Shown here one piece after another: positions 48,291 through 58,059 of a stretch of 64,000 bases of DNA. Within the stretch, counting starts at the first letter, position 1. Every line of letters begins with the position of its first letter. The stretch is from Erwinia sorbitola (GTDB lineage: Bacteria > Pseudomonadota > Gammaproteobacteria > Enterobacterales > Enterobacteriaceae): NCBI RefSeq assembly GCF_009738185.1, contig NZ_CP046509.1:1739501-1803500 (forward strand). The letters run 5' to 3'. The translations under genes and the position numbers were made by a program. The notes beneath the pieces were generated by a model that was not told the origin of the DNA, did no database searches, and saw only the letters and a program-made list of their open reading frames with translations.

Positions 48291-48795
48291 ACGGTGGCGG
48301 GCGAGGCATGCCTCGCCCCTACAGCGCCGTGGATATTGAGTCGTTGGCGCATCCCGTTTCCGTCATGGCGGGCGAGGCATGCCTCGCCCCTACAGCGCCG
48401 TGGATATTGAGTCGTTGGCGCATCCAGTTCCCGTCATGGCGGGCGAGGCATGCCTCGCCCCTGCAGCGCCGTGGATATTGAGTCGTTGGCGCATTCAGTT
48501 CCCGTCATGGCGGGCGAGGCATGCCTCGCCCCTGCAGCGCCGTTGATACTGTGTTGTTAGCGCTTCCGATCCCTGTAGGGGTCAGGCATGCCTCGCCCCT
48601 GCAGCGCCGTGGATATTGAGTCGTTGGCGCATCCAGTTCCCGTTATGGCGGGCGAGGCATGCCTCGCCCCTACAGTGCCGTTGATATTGAGTCGTTGGCG
48701 CATCCAGTTCCCGTCATGCCTCGCCCCTGCAGCGCCGTTGATACTGTGTTGTTAGCGCTTCCGATCCCTGTAGGGGTCAGGCATGCCTGACCCAG
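48291..48795. repeat. array of ~71-bp units built on a GGCGAGGCATGCCTCGCC palindrome
   Basis: Eight units in one direction. Five carry the perfect GGGCGAGGCATGCCTCGCCC palindrome (near 48299, 48370, 48441, 48512 and 48650); three are variants (near 48581, a truncated one near 48717, and 48774-48793). The spacer reads CAGCGCCGTGGATATTGAGT then CGTTGGCGCATCC. The period is 71 bp for the first four. The last unit has GGGTCAGGCATGCCTGACCC, changed in both arms so pairing is kept. It fills most of the gap between the double-HTH regulator and the PTS genes. It is a REP/BIME-like cluster by structure; a role in regulation or DNA supercoiling is possible. Confidence 0.9.
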
Positions 48796-48966
48796 TCAGT
48801 TTGCCGCGACAGGCTTCCGGCAACAACTTATTCTCCGGCTGATGATAAGCCGATCACAATTAATGATAGTTATAACAGTTAGCGTTATCTTTTTAGATGC
48901 TCATCACATTAATCCGGTCGTTGTCGCACTACTCTGCTCGGGCGATTAGAGAGAGGTGACACTAAA

Positions 48967-49410
48967 ATGCTTAAAGAATTACTGACAGCCGACGTTGTTC
49001 AGATTATCCCTGCCTGCGCTGACTGGCGTGAGGCTGTCTCACTTTCCTGTCAGCCACTGCGTGATAACGGCACCATTGAAGCCAGCTATGTCGAGGCAAT
49101 TTACCGCTCGCATGAGGCTATTGGTCCATATTACGTCGTTGGCCCCGGTATCGCTATGCCTCATGCACGTCCTGAAGATGGTGCCAACAAAATGGGCGTC
49201 AGTCTGACGGTGATCCGCGAGGGCGTGAATTTTGATTCTGACGGCAATGACCCGGTACATCTGCTGATCGTGCTGGCCGCGACCGACAGTAACAGCCATA
49301 TCGGCATTATTACCGCGCTCGCCCATCTTTTCGATACCCCTGAAGATACCGCGTCGCTGATGGCAGCGACAGAGGTTGAACAGATTTTATCCATTGTTTC
49401 ACGTTACTAA
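48967..49410 (+). CDS. PTS EIIA component (mannitol/ascorbate-type)
   Basis: 147 residues. The phosphoacceptor His lies in GPGIAMPHARPEDG near residue 68, the EIIA_2 signature shared by fructose, mannitol and UlaC-type proteins. It takes phosphate from HPr and passes it to the EIIB encoded next. First gene of a three-gene PTS operon. The promoter region 48796-48966 holds an ATAAC...GTTAT inverted repeat (48872-48888) that could be an operator. Confidence 0.9.
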   Translation: MLKELLTADVVQIIPACADWREAVSLSCQPLRDNGTIEASYVEAIYRSHEAIGPYYVVGPGIAMPHARPEDGANKMGVSLTVIREGVNFDSDGNDPVHLLIVLAATDSNSHIGIITALAHLFDTPEDTASLMAATEVEQILSIVSRY

Positions 49411-49435
49411 TTCACCCCAGGAAAAGGAAAATACA

Positions 49436-49723
49436 ATGAAAATTACCGTGGTATGTGGCAACGGTCTCGGTACCAGCCTGATGATGGAAATGAGTATTAA
49501 AAGTATCGTTAAAGAACTGGGTGTTAACGCGGAAGTTGACCATGTCGATCTTGGTTCAGCTAAAGGCACCGCCAGCGATATTTTCGTCGGCACCTCTGAT
49601 ATTGCCGAGCAGCTGGTGGCACAGCAGGTGGGTGGCAAGATTGTCTCCCTGAAAAACATGGTAGATAAAGTGGCGATGAAAGAGCGCATCTCTGCGGCGT
49701 TGACCGAACTCGGCGCATTATAA
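49436..49723 (+). CDS. PTS EIIB component (ascorbate family)
   Basis: 95 residues starting MKITVVCGNGLGTSLMMEMS; the Cys in VVCGNGLGTS is the phosphorylated residue. AGGAAAAGGAAA precedes the start at 49436. Receives phosphate from EIIA and donates it to the sugar bound to EIIC. Confidence 0.92.
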   Translation: MKITVVCGNGLGTSLMMEMSIKSIVKELGVNAEVDHVDLGSAKGTASDIFVGTSDIAEQLVAQQVGGKIVSLKNMVDKVAMKERISAALTELGAL

Positions 49724-49733
49724 GGAAGCCAGA

Positions 49734-50993
49734 ATGGAATTTTTCCGTTTCTTAATGAGCGATGTGTTATCCGAACCCTCTATTCTGGTGGGGCTGATAG
49801 CGCTAATCGGTCTGGTGGCGCAGAAAAAACCGGCCACTGAAGTTATCAAAGGCACGGTGAAAACCGTAATGGGCTTCCTGATCCTCGGGGCAGGGGCCGG
49901 ACTGATCGTCTCTTCACTGGGCGACTTTGCGGCTATCTTCCATCATGCTTTCGGTATTCCGGGTGTCGTGCCGAACAACGAAGCGATTGTTGCTGTAGCG
50001 CAGAAGAGTTTCGGCACTGAGATGGCGATGATTATGTTCTTCGCTATGGTGATTAACATCGCTATTGCCCGCTTTACACCATGGAAATATATCTTCCTCA
50101 CTGGTCATCACACGCTGTTTATGTCGATGATGGTTGCGGTGATCCTGGCAACCGCAGGGATGAAAGGTGCCAGCCTGATTGCCGTAGGTTCGCTGGTAGT
50201 TGGTGTATCGATGGTGTTTTTCCCGGCGATTATCCATCCGTATATGAAGAAGGTGACCGGATCTGACGATGTGGCTTTTGGTCACTTCTCGGCAATCTCT
50301 CAGCTACTTTCCGCCTGGATCGGCAGTAAATTCGGTAATAAAGAGAAGTCTACCGAAGATATGGAAGTGCCGAAAAGTCTGCTGTTCCTGCGTGATACGC
50401 CGGTGGCGATCGCCTTTACCATGTTCTTTATCTTTATCTTCACTTGTCTGGTAGCAGGCCCGTCCACGGTGAAAGAGATGAATGCCGGTGGTAAAAACTG
50501 GTTTATGTTCTCGCTGATGCAGTCCATCACCTTTGCTGCCGGTGTCTACATTGTGCTTCAGGGTGTGCGGATGGTGATTGCCGAAATCGTCCCGGCGTTT
50601 AAGGGGATCTCTGACAAACTGGTGCCAAACGCAAAACCGGCACTCGACTGCCCGGTGGTGTTCCCTTATGCACCCAATGCTGTGCTGGTGGGCTTTCTGA
50701 GCAGCTTTGCCGCCGGGGTGCTGGGGATGTTCCTGCTGTATGCGCTGAATATGACGGTGATCATTCCGGGCGTGGTGCCGCACTTCTTCGTCGGCGCTGC
50801 CGCCGGGGTGTTCGGTAATGCCACCGGCGGCCGCCGTGGCGCCATCCTTGGTGCCTTCACCAATGGCCTGCTGATCACCTTTATTCCGGTGTTCCTGCTG
50901 CCGGTGCTGGGCAGTATTGGACTGGCGAACACCACCTTCAGTGACTCGGATTTCGGTGCTGTCGGTATCCTTTTAGGTCTGATTGTACGTTAA
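49734..50993 (+). CDS. PTS EIIC component, UlaA/SgaT family
   Basis: 419 residues, ~10 TM helices. MEFFRFLMSDVLSEPSILVG, GFLILGAGAGLIVSSL and a late PGVVPHFFVGAAAGVFGN-like loop mark the ascorbate-type EIIC. It forms the sugar channel and phosphorylates the substrate. No catabolic enzymes for ascorbate (UlaD-F) are nearby, so the sugar may differ. A GC-rich hairpin follows. Confidence 0.9.
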   Translation: MEFFRFLMSDVLSEPSILVGLIALIGLVAQKKPATEVIKGTVKTVMGFLILGAGAGLIVSSLGDFAAIFHHAFGIPGVVPNNEAIVAVAQKSFGTEMAMIMFFAMVINIAIARFTPWKYIFLTGHHTLFMSMMVAVILATAGMKGASLIAVGSLVVGVSMVFFPAIIHPYMKKVTGSDDVAFGHFSAISQLLSAWIGSKFGNKEKSTEDMEVPKSLLFLRDTPVAIAFTMFFIFIFTCLVAGPSTVKEMNAGGKNWFMFSLMQSITFAAGVYIVLQGVRMVIAEIVPAFKGISDKLVPNAKPALDCPVVFPYAPNAVLVGFLSSFAAGVLGMFLLYALNMTVIIPGVVPHFFVGAAAGVFGNATGGRRGAILGAFTNGLLITFIPVFLLPVLGSIGLANTTFSDSDFGAVGILLGLIVR

Positions 50994-51010
50994 TCGTTGC
51001 TTAATTAGTC

Positions 51011-51038
51011 AGGGGCCGCTCTGTTTTCAGCGGCCCCT
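51011..51038 (+). terminator. terminator after the PTS operon
   Basis: AGGGGCCGCT pairs with AGCGGCCCCT across an eight-base loop, followed by CCTTATTTAT. Confidence 0.75.
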
Positions 51039-51206
51039 CCTTATTTATCCTTTTACTGATACCCCCCTCTATCTTCCATGATGCGCATCAAGTTCAATTT
51101 CACCTCACGCTATTAAGATAATTCTGTTCAATATGCCGTTAATAATATGAAGAATCTTGTCAGGGACGGCTTTTATTTACCGGGAACATCACCGTGAGTC
51201 AGAATC

Positions 51207-52112
51207 ATGAACCTGAAGCAACTCTACTATTTTAGGCGCCTGGCCGAAAAAGAGCATTATACTGCCGCCGCTGCCAGCCTGTTTATTACCCAGCCCTCTC
51301 TCAGCCACGCTATTTCTGAACTGGAAAAAGAACTTGGCGTGATGCTGTTTGCAAAGCAGGGAAGAAATATACGTATTACCGAAGAGGGAAAACAGTTTCT
51401 GCCCTATGTGGAAAAGGCCATTGCTGAACTGGAGAACGGCTGTGCTGCGCTGCAAAAATTTAACAGCAACGCACGCGAAACCGTTAACCTGGCTTTTATC
51501 TATACCATGGGGGAGCGGGTGGTCCCGCAGCTGATTGAACGCTTTGGCCAGCAGCCCGGGCAGCCGCCCGCAGACTTCAGCTTCTTCCAGGGCACGACCA
51601 GCGCTATCGTGCAGGAGCTGAAAGCTGACAGTTTCGATCTGGCAATCTGCTCACATTTAAGCCATGAAAATGAGATCGAGTTCACCCCGATTATCAGTCA
51701 GGAGCTGGTGCTGGTGACCTCCCGACATCATCCGCTGGCGCAGCGTAATACCATGAGCATTGATCTCAGCGAGGCGATGGCGTGGCCATTTGTATTTTTC
51801 TCAGAAAAAAGCGGATTAAGACCTTTTATTGATCGGATATTCAGCCAGAAGAATCTGGTTCCTAAAATTGCCTGTTATGTTGAAGAGGATACGGCGATGG
51901 TGGGATTAGTCAGTATTAATTATGGCATTGCCATTATGCCGCGCATTACTACGCTGGATTATTCCGATGTGAAAGTAATGAGTATTACCGATCCGGGCGA
52001 GACACGTTATATTTATCTGGCGGCACGAAAAGGCCGGCAGTTATCTCCGGTTGCTAATGCTTTTAAGCAGTTTATTATTCAGCACTGCCAGTCTGAGCTG
52101 GAGTTAAAATAA
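51207..52112 (+). CDS. LysR-type regulator
   Basis: 301 residues. HTH LYYFRRLAEKEHYTAAAASL then LFITQPSLSHAISELEKELG, followed by a LysR effector domain (GRNIRITEEGKQFL, AMVGLVSINYGIAIMPRI). It resembles the CynR/HcaR-like group. It lies between the PTS operon and the convergent shikimate/quinate-type cluster, which it may regulate. Targets are not provable from sequence. Confidence 0.88.
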   Translation: MNLKQLYYFRRLAEKEHYTAAAASLFITQPSLSHAISELEKELGVMLFAKQGRNIRITEEGKQFLPYVEKAIAELENGCAALQKFNSNARETVNLAFIYTMGERVVPQLIERFGQQPGQPPADFSFFQGTTSAIVQELKADSFDLAICSHLSHENEIEFTPIISQELVLVTSRHHPLAQRNTMSIDLSEAMAWPFVFFSEKSGLRPFIDRIFSQKNLVPKIACYVEEDTAMVGLVSINYGIAIMPRITTLDYSDVKVMSITDPGETRYIYLAARKGRQLSPVANAFKQFIIQHCQSELELK

Positions 52113-52124
52113 AATATCAGCAGT

Positions 52125-52161
52125 AAGGGCGGGTAACCCTGTATCACGGGATACCCGCCTT
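52125..52161. terminator. bidirectional terminator between lysR and aroD
   Basis: GCGGGTA (52129-52135) pairs with TACCCGC (52152-52158), with AAGG/CCTT extending the stem, between convergent genes. Confidence 0.75.
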
Positions 52162-52165
52162 GCTA

Positions 52166-52924
52166 TTAGTGGCTCAGTACATTGAGCATCTCACGCAGCG
52201 ACTGCACGGCAATCTGCCCCGGAGCCGATGCCTGGCGCGCTGCTCCAAAGGTCATCGCTGAACCGAACACTTCCCCGGCCAGACGGCTGATCACGCCGGT
52301 TTTCCCCATCGACATGGTAATCAGAGGACAGGTGGCGTGTTCCTCTTTCATGGTCAGTGTGGCATCCAGCAGTACCAGCACATCATGGGGCGACTGCGGC
52401 ATCACCGCGATTTTCGGCAGGTCAGCACCCAGGGTTTGCATCCGGCAAAGACGGGCAATAATCTCCGTTTTACTCGGTGTCTTATGGAAATCATGGTTGC
52501 TCATAATCACCTTCACGCCAGCGCTATGTGCCTGGGCGACCAGCGCGCGGATGCGTGGTTCCTCGTTAAACAGCTCTACATCAATCAAATCCACCAACCC
52601 GCTGCGGGCAATCTCGCTATTAAGATTAAAATAGGCATCATCGCTCAGTTCATGCTCGCCGCCCTCCTTTTTACTGCGGAAGGTAAACAGCAACGGCACC
52701 TGCGGCAAAATAGCGCGGACCTGTTGCAGCGCAGCCTTTACGGCATTCACGTCGTCAACGGACTCAAAGTGGTCAGCGCGCCACTCAATCACATCTGCCT
52801 GAATTTCTGCCAGCTGACGGGCATCTTCACTAATGGCGGCCAGTGTGCGTCCTATCAGAGGAACACAGATTAGCGGTTTGCCTGCGCCAAAAGTGATGTT
52901 TTTAACGTTTACGATAGCGGTCAT
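52166..52924 (-). CDS. aroD: type I 3-dehydroquinate dehydratase
   Basis: 252 residues. EWRADHFE holds substrate contacts, the catalytic His is in IMSNHDFHKTP, and the Schiff-base Lys is in LPKIAVMPQS. It converts 3-dehydroquinate to dehydroshikimate in the shikimate pathway. It stands last in a minus-strand cluster with ydiN- and ydiB-like genes, the same neighbours as E. coli aroD. Confidence 0.95.
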   Translation of the reverse strand: MTAIVNVKNITFGAGKPLICVPLIGRTLAAISEDARQLAEIQADVIEWRADHFESVDDVNAVKAALQQVRAILPQVPLLFTFRSKKEGGEHELSDDAYFNLNSEIARSGLVDLIDVELFNEEPRIRALVAQAHSAGVKVIMSNHDFHKTPSKTEIIARLCRMQTLGADLPKIAVMPQSPHDVLVLLDATLTMKEEHATCPLITMSMGKTGVISRLAGEVFGSAMTFGAARQASAPGQIAVQSLREMLNVLSH

Positions 52925-52947
52925 AATATTCTCTCTCTGATGGCAGG

Positions 52948-54177
52948 CTAAACCTGCACACGATTAATCTGCAAGGCCGCGCTGCGCGCTGCAAGCTGGC
53001 GATAGCCAATAAACAGGGCAAGGGCGAAACCCGCCGCTGCAATGCCAACGTCAAACCACATAATACTGGCGATACTGGTTTGTGACAGCTTCGCGGTGAT
53101 CAGCGGAATGGTGAATGTGGCCAGGCTCCCGGCGCTGTAGAAAATACCGGTAGCTTTCCCTTTGGCGTGTGGGAAGCTCATCGCCATAATCGTCAGACCC
53201 AGCTGCATGACCCCACCTGCCGCCGAGAAGCCGATTACAAAGGCGAAGCCAATCACCACCGGAGGGGTTGGATGCAGGCAGACGGTTATTAGCGCCAGCA
53301 GCGAGATAAAGGTATACAACATCAGCAGGTTCACTGAGCTGACGGCCTTTTTCACCAGTGCAGCGGTCACAAATACACAGGTCAGGGAGCCGACGGTATA
53401 GATACTTAGCAGCTTAATCGCCGAGGCGTAGGACATTCCGGCAACAAACTGGCCGTACTGCGCCAGCCACTGGCTGACCAGGTAGAACGTTGCCATTGAG
53501 ATATAGCCGTACAGCGTGAAACAGGCGATATCCAGCAGGTTGCTGTTGTTCTGCTGCGGCTGCGGTGAGGTGCCGGTCTGTTCGCTGGTGCTGATGACCG
53601 GTTTTGCCAGCGCCCGGTGATCCGGGAACGGACGTTTCAACAGGTAGATCGCATTCAGCAGCATAATGGCGGCCGCCACGATGAACGACCAGCCAAACCA
53701 CAGATCCGCCAGCACGATAGCGCTGATAATAAACGGCAGCAGGAACTGTCCACCTGACACGAAAGCTTTGATCAGGATATTAGCGGTGCTGGCTGAGTTG
53801 GGGAACGACTCCATCAGTGCCGGGTAGGTGCCGGAATCAAGGAAGCTGTTTGCCATGCCGGCGAGGAAGCCGAAGGCAAAAGCCGTGGTAATGCTCTGCG
53901 AACTGAGAATGCCAAAGAAGAAGCCCAGATAGCACAGCATTCCGAGATAGATAAAAGGCTTACGGCCAAACTTATCAGACAGCATGCCGGAGATAAACAG
54001 CACGACCAGACGGCCAAAACCCAGCGATGAGATCACCACAGAGACCCCGGCGGCGTTGGTCTGCCACTGCTGTTCCAGGTGAGACATATTGAGGGTCATT
54101 AACAGCACCCCCATGCCATGCACCAGATAGTTAAGGTACAGCCCGGCGGCGGTGGGAATGTAGGTATTTTTTTTCAT
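52948..54177 (-). CDS. ydiN: YdiN-like MFS transporter
   Basis: About 409 residues with ~12 TM helices (GLYLNYLVHGMGVLLMTLNM at the N-terminus) and the MFS motif GMLSDKFGRKPFIY. It resembles E. coli YdiN/YdiM, linked by position to ydiB and aroD. Its likely cargo is shikimate, quinate or a related cyclic acid. The start ATG at 54177 has GAAGG upstream; a GTG 12 bases earlier directly follows the ydiB stop. Confidence 0.85.
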   Translation of the reverse strand: MKKNTYIPTAAGLYLNYLVHGMGVLLMTLNMSHLEQQWQTNAAGVSVVISSLGFGRLVVLFISGMLSDKFGRKPFIYLGMLCYLGFFFGILSSQSITTAFAFGFLAGMANSFLDSGTYPALMESFPNSASTANILIKAFVSGGQFLLPFIISAIVLADLWFGWSFIVAAAIMLLNAIYLLKRPFPDHRALAKPVISTSEQTGTSPQPQQNNSNLLDIACFTLYGYISMATFYLVSQWLAQYGQFVAGMSYASAIKLLSIYTVGSLTCVFVTAALVKKAVSSVNLLMLYTFISLLALITVCLHPTPPVVIGFAFVIGFSAAGGVMQLGLTIMAMSFPHAKGKATGIFYSAGSLATFTIPLITAKLSQTSIASIMWFDVGIAAAGFALALFIGYRQLAARSAALQINRVQV

Positions 54178-54189
54178 AGATGCCTTCAC

Positions 54190-55053
54190 TCAGAACAGGA
54201 TGTTTTTGATGTAGTCGACCGGCATTTCTTTCCCTGTCCAGATTTCGAAGGCTGCCGCCCCTTGCCACAGCATCATGCCTAACCCGTTGACAGTGCGACA
54301 ACCTTTTTTGCGGGCGACTTCCAGCAACCGGGTTTGCTGTGGCTTGTACACCACATCAGAGACGATAAGATCGGGGCGCAGGAAGCTCTCATCCGGCAGT
54401 AGCATCACGCCTTCAAACGGCTTCATGCCAATGCCAGTCGCATTGGTAAAAATCATGCTGTCATCGATCTCATTGCGCAGCTTTTGCGTATCGGCAATAT
54501 CGTAAAGATTTACCACGCAGCGGGTATTGTCCTGGATTTTACGGATTGTGGCCTGCGCATTATCCCAGAAGGCGTCACGCTGGTTGAAGATGGAGATTTC
54601 GCGCACACCGTCCAGCGCAGCCTGCACACAGATTGCCGTGGCGGCACCACCGGCACCACACAGCGTCATTTTCTCGCCGATAATATTGATATTCTCCTCC
54701 ACCAGCGCACGCATATAGCCCGTGCCGTCGGTGATATGCCCGGTCAGTACGCCGTTATCATTAACCACGGTATTCACCGCGCCCACCAGCTGTGAGGCTG
54801 GAGAAAGCTGGTCAAGATGCTGACATACGGTAGTTTTATTCGGCATTGAGACATTAAAGCCACGCAGGTTTAGTGCACGGAATCCGTCGATCACCTCTTT
54901 CAGCTCTTTATTGCCCACGTCGAACGCCAGATAGACGTAATCCAGACCAAGATGGGCGAAAGCCTCGTTATGCATGGTGGGAGAGAGGCTGTGACGGATG
55001 GGGGTGGCGATCAATCCAATCAGTTCGGTATGACCAGTGATGCGTTCTGCCAT
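54190..55053 (-). CDS. ydiB: quinate/shikimate dehydrogenase, YdiB type
   Basis: 287 residues (YdiB is 288). Substrate loop IRHSLSPTMHN, catalytic Lys in SMPNKTTV, Asp in ITDGTGY, NAD-binding GAGGAATAI. YdiB oxidises quinate or shikimate with NAD, distinct from the NADP enzyme AroE. The order YdiB-YdiN-AroD is as in E. coli. An FMN/Fe-S oxidoreductase gene precedes it. Confidence 0.92.
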   Translation of the reverse strand: MAERITGHTELIGLIATPIRHSLSPTMHNEAFAHLGLDYVYLAFDVGNKELKEVIDGFRALNLRGFNVSMPNKTTVCQHLDQLSPASQLVGAVNTVVNDNGVLTGHITDGTGYMRALVEENINIIGEKMTLCGAGGAATAICVQAALDGVREISIFNQRDAFWDNAQATIRKIQDNTRCVVNLYDIADTQKLRNEIDDSMIFTNATGIGMKPFEGVMLLPDESFLRPDLIVSDVVYKPQQTRLLEVARKKGCRTVNGLGMMLWQGAAAFEIWTGKEMPVDYIKNILF

Positions 55054-55115
55054 GATGCTATCCTCATAATGTTAAAAAATTCATTGCTTCCCGGCGCAGG
55101 GGAGTCTTCACCGCA

Positions 55116-57113
55116 TCACGCCAGGCAGCCCATATCTTCCAGAGTGGTGAGCACGTCATGCCCTTCGCGAACGCCATCAATAATGCGACGTGCCATCACG
55201 CTGTCGCCGATGTTCATAACTCTTATCTGCTCGCTGGCCGCCCACTGTTGCAACGCATCCAGCCCTTGCTGGTTGGCGCGCATACCGAGGCAGACAAAGC
55301 CGAAGTCGAAGGGCAGTTCGTGCAGGGCATCGTCTTTCTTCACGCTAAAATGCTCACCATGAACCGCCATCAGCCGGGTCTGCATCCACAGCGTGACCTG
55401 GTGTTCGTCGAGCATTGTCAGCATTGAGTTTTTGGTGATCAGATCGAGGTCGCGGCCCGGGGCATCCAGCATTTCTACCAGGGTGACGCGGGCACCGCGT
55501 TTGGCGAAAAATTCGCAGACGTCCAGCCCGACAGCACCACCGCCTACGACCACCACGCGTTTATCTGCGTTGTCGGTAAAGTTGTCGATACCGGAAAGCA
55601 GGCCGGTAATGGAGAACACCCGGCTGCCAGGGCGGTCGATAAAGTCCATCAGACCGTTAATCGGCGGCAGCAGCGGGGTGGAGCCGGTGGCGTTGACTAC
55701 CAGGTCAGGAAGAAGGGCGGCGACATCGCTGACGCTGGCATGTTTACCGGTGATCACTGCAAGGTTGTTCAGCGCGCGCAGGCGGCGTTCCATAAACTGC
55801 GGGAACCCGGCAATCCTCTGTTTTTCAGGCAGGCGGGCGATGTCGCGTGCCAGGCCGCCCAGCTGCGGCTGTGCTTCCAGTAGCCAGGTCTGACAGCCGA
55901 CTTCGGCGGCGGTGCAGGCTGCTTCCATGCCAGCAGTGCCGCCGCCAATCACCACCACCTTGAGCGGCCGGCTGACATGGCGCTGCCGGTAAGCATCACC
56001 GTGCAGAATATCGGGGTTGATTGAGCAGCGGATGGGGCGTGAACGTGCAATGCGATGGTCGGCGCAGCCAATATTGCAGGAGATGCAGTGGCGCATCAGG
56101 TGCTCCTGACCACTTTGTACTTTATTGACCCACGCCGGTTCGGCGATAAGCCCGCGCCCGATGGCCAGCAGGTCGGCGTCACCGCTGGCGAGGATATCTT
56201 CTGCAATGGCCGGATTACGGATATTGCCGGCGATCACCGTTGGTTTGCCGAAGCGCTGGCGCACGTCCCGTGACAGGTAACGTTTCCAGCCGTCGGGCAG
56301 ATCCATCTGGTCAATCTGTAATTGCAGGGTATCGTTTAATGCCGCTGAGACGTTGAGCATATCCACGTTCTGCTGGCAGTGTTCCAGCAGGGCCAGCATC
56401 TCCTGCGGATGATTACCGCCTTCTACAAAGTCATCCATGCTGAAACGCAGGCTGATAGGGAAGCGGGGACCAACTTTCTCACGCACTTTATCCACCACCA
56501 GCCGCACGATGCGCGCACGGTTCTCCGGCGAACCGCCAAACTCATCTTCACGCTGGTTGTAGATTGGAGAGAGAAACTGACACAGCAGATAGGAGTGCCC
56601 TGCATGGATCTCAACGCAGTCAAAACCTGCCTGACGGGCGCGCTGTGCAGCATCACCAAATTTATCTACTACCTGATAAATTTCCTCCACGCTCATGGCG
56701 CGTGGGATTGTGCCGTTCTTTTTCGAAGGCTGCGTTGAGGAGGAGAGGGGCTGCTGCTGATTAAGGCGTGCCGCGTAGGCAGATGCTCCGGCGTGGTTAA
56801 GCTGAACCGAGACGCAGGCACCATGCTGATGCAGGCGTTCCGTCAGGCGAAACAGGCCGGGAATATACTGGTCATTATCAATGCGTAGCTGGGTCGTGCC
56901 GTTAGTGGCAAACGGGAAATCAATGCAGACATTTTCAATCGTTATCAGTGCAGTGCCGCCTTTTGCTCTCAGCGAATAATAATCCAGCTGCTGTTCACTG
57001 ACTTCTCCATTTAACCCGGCAAAATTAGTTCCCATCGGCGGCATAATAATACGATTTTTTAAACGCATGCCATTGATGGTAATTGGGGTGAAAAGATGGC
57101 GATAACGATTCAT
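55116..57113 (-). CDS. FMN/4Fe-4S/FAD oxidoreductase (enoate/dienoyl-CoA reductase family)
   Basis: About 665 residues. N-terminal old-yellow-enzyme barrel (LKNRIIMPPMGTNFAG, GFDCVEIHAGHSYLLCQFLS), Fe-S cluster CISCNIGCADHRIA with a further Cys (RCSINP), then an FAD/NAD module (VVVIGGGTAGMEAACTAAEV and VVVVGGGAVGLDVCEFFAKR). Such enzymes reduce activated C=C bonds, as FadH and clostridial enoate reductases do. First gene before ydiB, suggesting reduction of an aromatic- or cyclohexene-carboxylate in shikimate/quinate use. The start at 57113 has GGAG upstream; a 42-residue in-frame extension back to 57239 is basic and unlikely. Confidence 0.85.
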   Translation of the reverse strand: MNRYRHLFTPITINGMRLKNRIIMPPMGTNFAGLNGEVSEQQLDYYSLRAKGGTALITIENVCIDFPFATNGTTQLRIDNDQYIPGLFRLTERLHQHGACVSVQLNHAGASAYAARLNQQQPLSSSTQPSKKNGTIPRAMSVEEIYQVVDKFGDAAQRARQAGFDCVEIHAGHSYLLCQFLSPIYNQREDEFGGSPENRARIVRLVVDKVREKVGPRFPISLRFSMDDFVEGGNHPQEMLALLEHCQQNVDMLNVSAALNDTLQLQIDQMDLPDGWKRYLSRDVRQRFGKPTVIAGNIRNPAIAEDILASGDADLLAIGRGLIAEPAWVNKVQSGQEHLMRHCISCNIGCADHRIARSRPIRCSINPDILHGDAYRQRHVSRPLKVVVIGGGTAGMEAACTAAEVGCQTWLLEAQPQLGGLARDIARLPEKQRIAGFPQFMERRLRALNNLAVITGKHASVSDVAALLPDLVVNATGSTPLLPPINGLMDFIDRPGSRVFSITGLLSGIDNFTDNADKRVVVVGGGAVGLDVCEFFAKRGARVTLVEMLDAPGRDLDLITKNSMLTMLDEHQVTLWMQTRLMAVHGEHFSVKKDDALHELPFDFGFVCLGMRANQQGLDALQQWAASEQIRVMNIGDSVMARRIIDGVREGHDVLTTLEDMGCLA

Positions 57114-57415
57114 AATATTGGCTCCGTAGCGACTTTTGCCGGGAAATAAATTCGGCTGGCGGTGAATATCAATAGTAATATTATTGGTATTAATACTACG
57201 AGGCGGGAGATGTAATGAATAATGCTTTTTTTTGTGCAATCAATAGAAGATTTCTATAGGATTAACAAATAGATCTATAGAATTTCAGTATAATTAACAT
57301 TTGTAACCGAAGAGGAACATGCGGCCCTGCGTCAGCGACATGATAGTACTGTTACTATGTCATTATGCCTGCTTAACTGGCAGGCATAAGCGTTATTTAA
57401 TAATAATTCAGTAGG

Positions 57416-57772
57416 TTAGCAGAGCCGTTCCAGCCCGCGAGAGTAAAGTTCAGCAGCCACTGACTGATAGGTTTTCCATGCTAAAAGATCTTCGCCCGGT
57501 CTGGCCTGTTTGAATTCTTCAAAGGTAGGGAAATATTTCATAGTGTTATTTCCGATACGCAGGTTAATTTTGTCAATTATGGCGTTCATGTGATGTTGAC
57601 GTTGAATCAACAACTCTTCAAAGCGGTGGATAATTTTCTCGCTGATCTCTTCTTGCCCCAACTCTCTTTTTTTCCACGCTGCGGGATCGTTATCCTTAGC
57701 AATATAGCTAGCAGCTTCTTCGATACTGAGAAGGAAAATATGACGTAATGCCTGGAGTTCTAAATAATTCAT
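57416..57772 (-). CDS. ydiL: YdiL-like DUF1870 protein
   Basis: 118 residues, the same length as E. coli YdiL. LQALRHIFLLSIEEAASYIA and AWKKRELGQEEI form a HTH-like N-terminus (DUF1870); DKINLRIGNNTMKYFP and WKTYQSVAAELYSRGLERLC match the YdiL C-terminus. Probably a DNA-binding protein. Its position by the ydiN-ydiB-aroD set agrees with E. coli. 57240-57415 and 57773-58107 hold no gene. Confidence 0.9.
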   Translation of the reverse strand: MNYLELQALRHIFLLSIEEAASYIAKDNDPAAWKKRELGQEEISEKIIHRFEELLIQRQHHMNAIIDKINLRIGNNTMKYFPTFEEFKQARPGEDLLAWKTYQSVAAELYSRGLERLC

Positions 57773-58059
57773 TTAATCTACTCTCTGTTAATTTTTTCTC
57801 ACTCTAACATTAATTGCCCATCGCCAAGATGGCAGGGGATGATCTGCGTCATAAACGGGATAAATAATGTCTGTGTAAATCAGAGTGATAACGATTTCAG
57901 AACAGTGCATAAGTGATGCAGGTTACACATTGCAAAATTAGATGGTCTGCTGAAAAGCGGATCCACCGCATGCTGACCTGGGAAAATATAAGAGACCGGG
58001 TGACGAGATAACTCCACAGAAGACCCTATCGTGGCAAGAAGTTACGCGAGCGACTCAAA

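Noticed and set aside
48291..48795. The 71-bp array as a CRISPR
   Set aside because: Spacers are themselves repeated, units are palindromic and longer than CRISPR repeats, and no cas genes are present.
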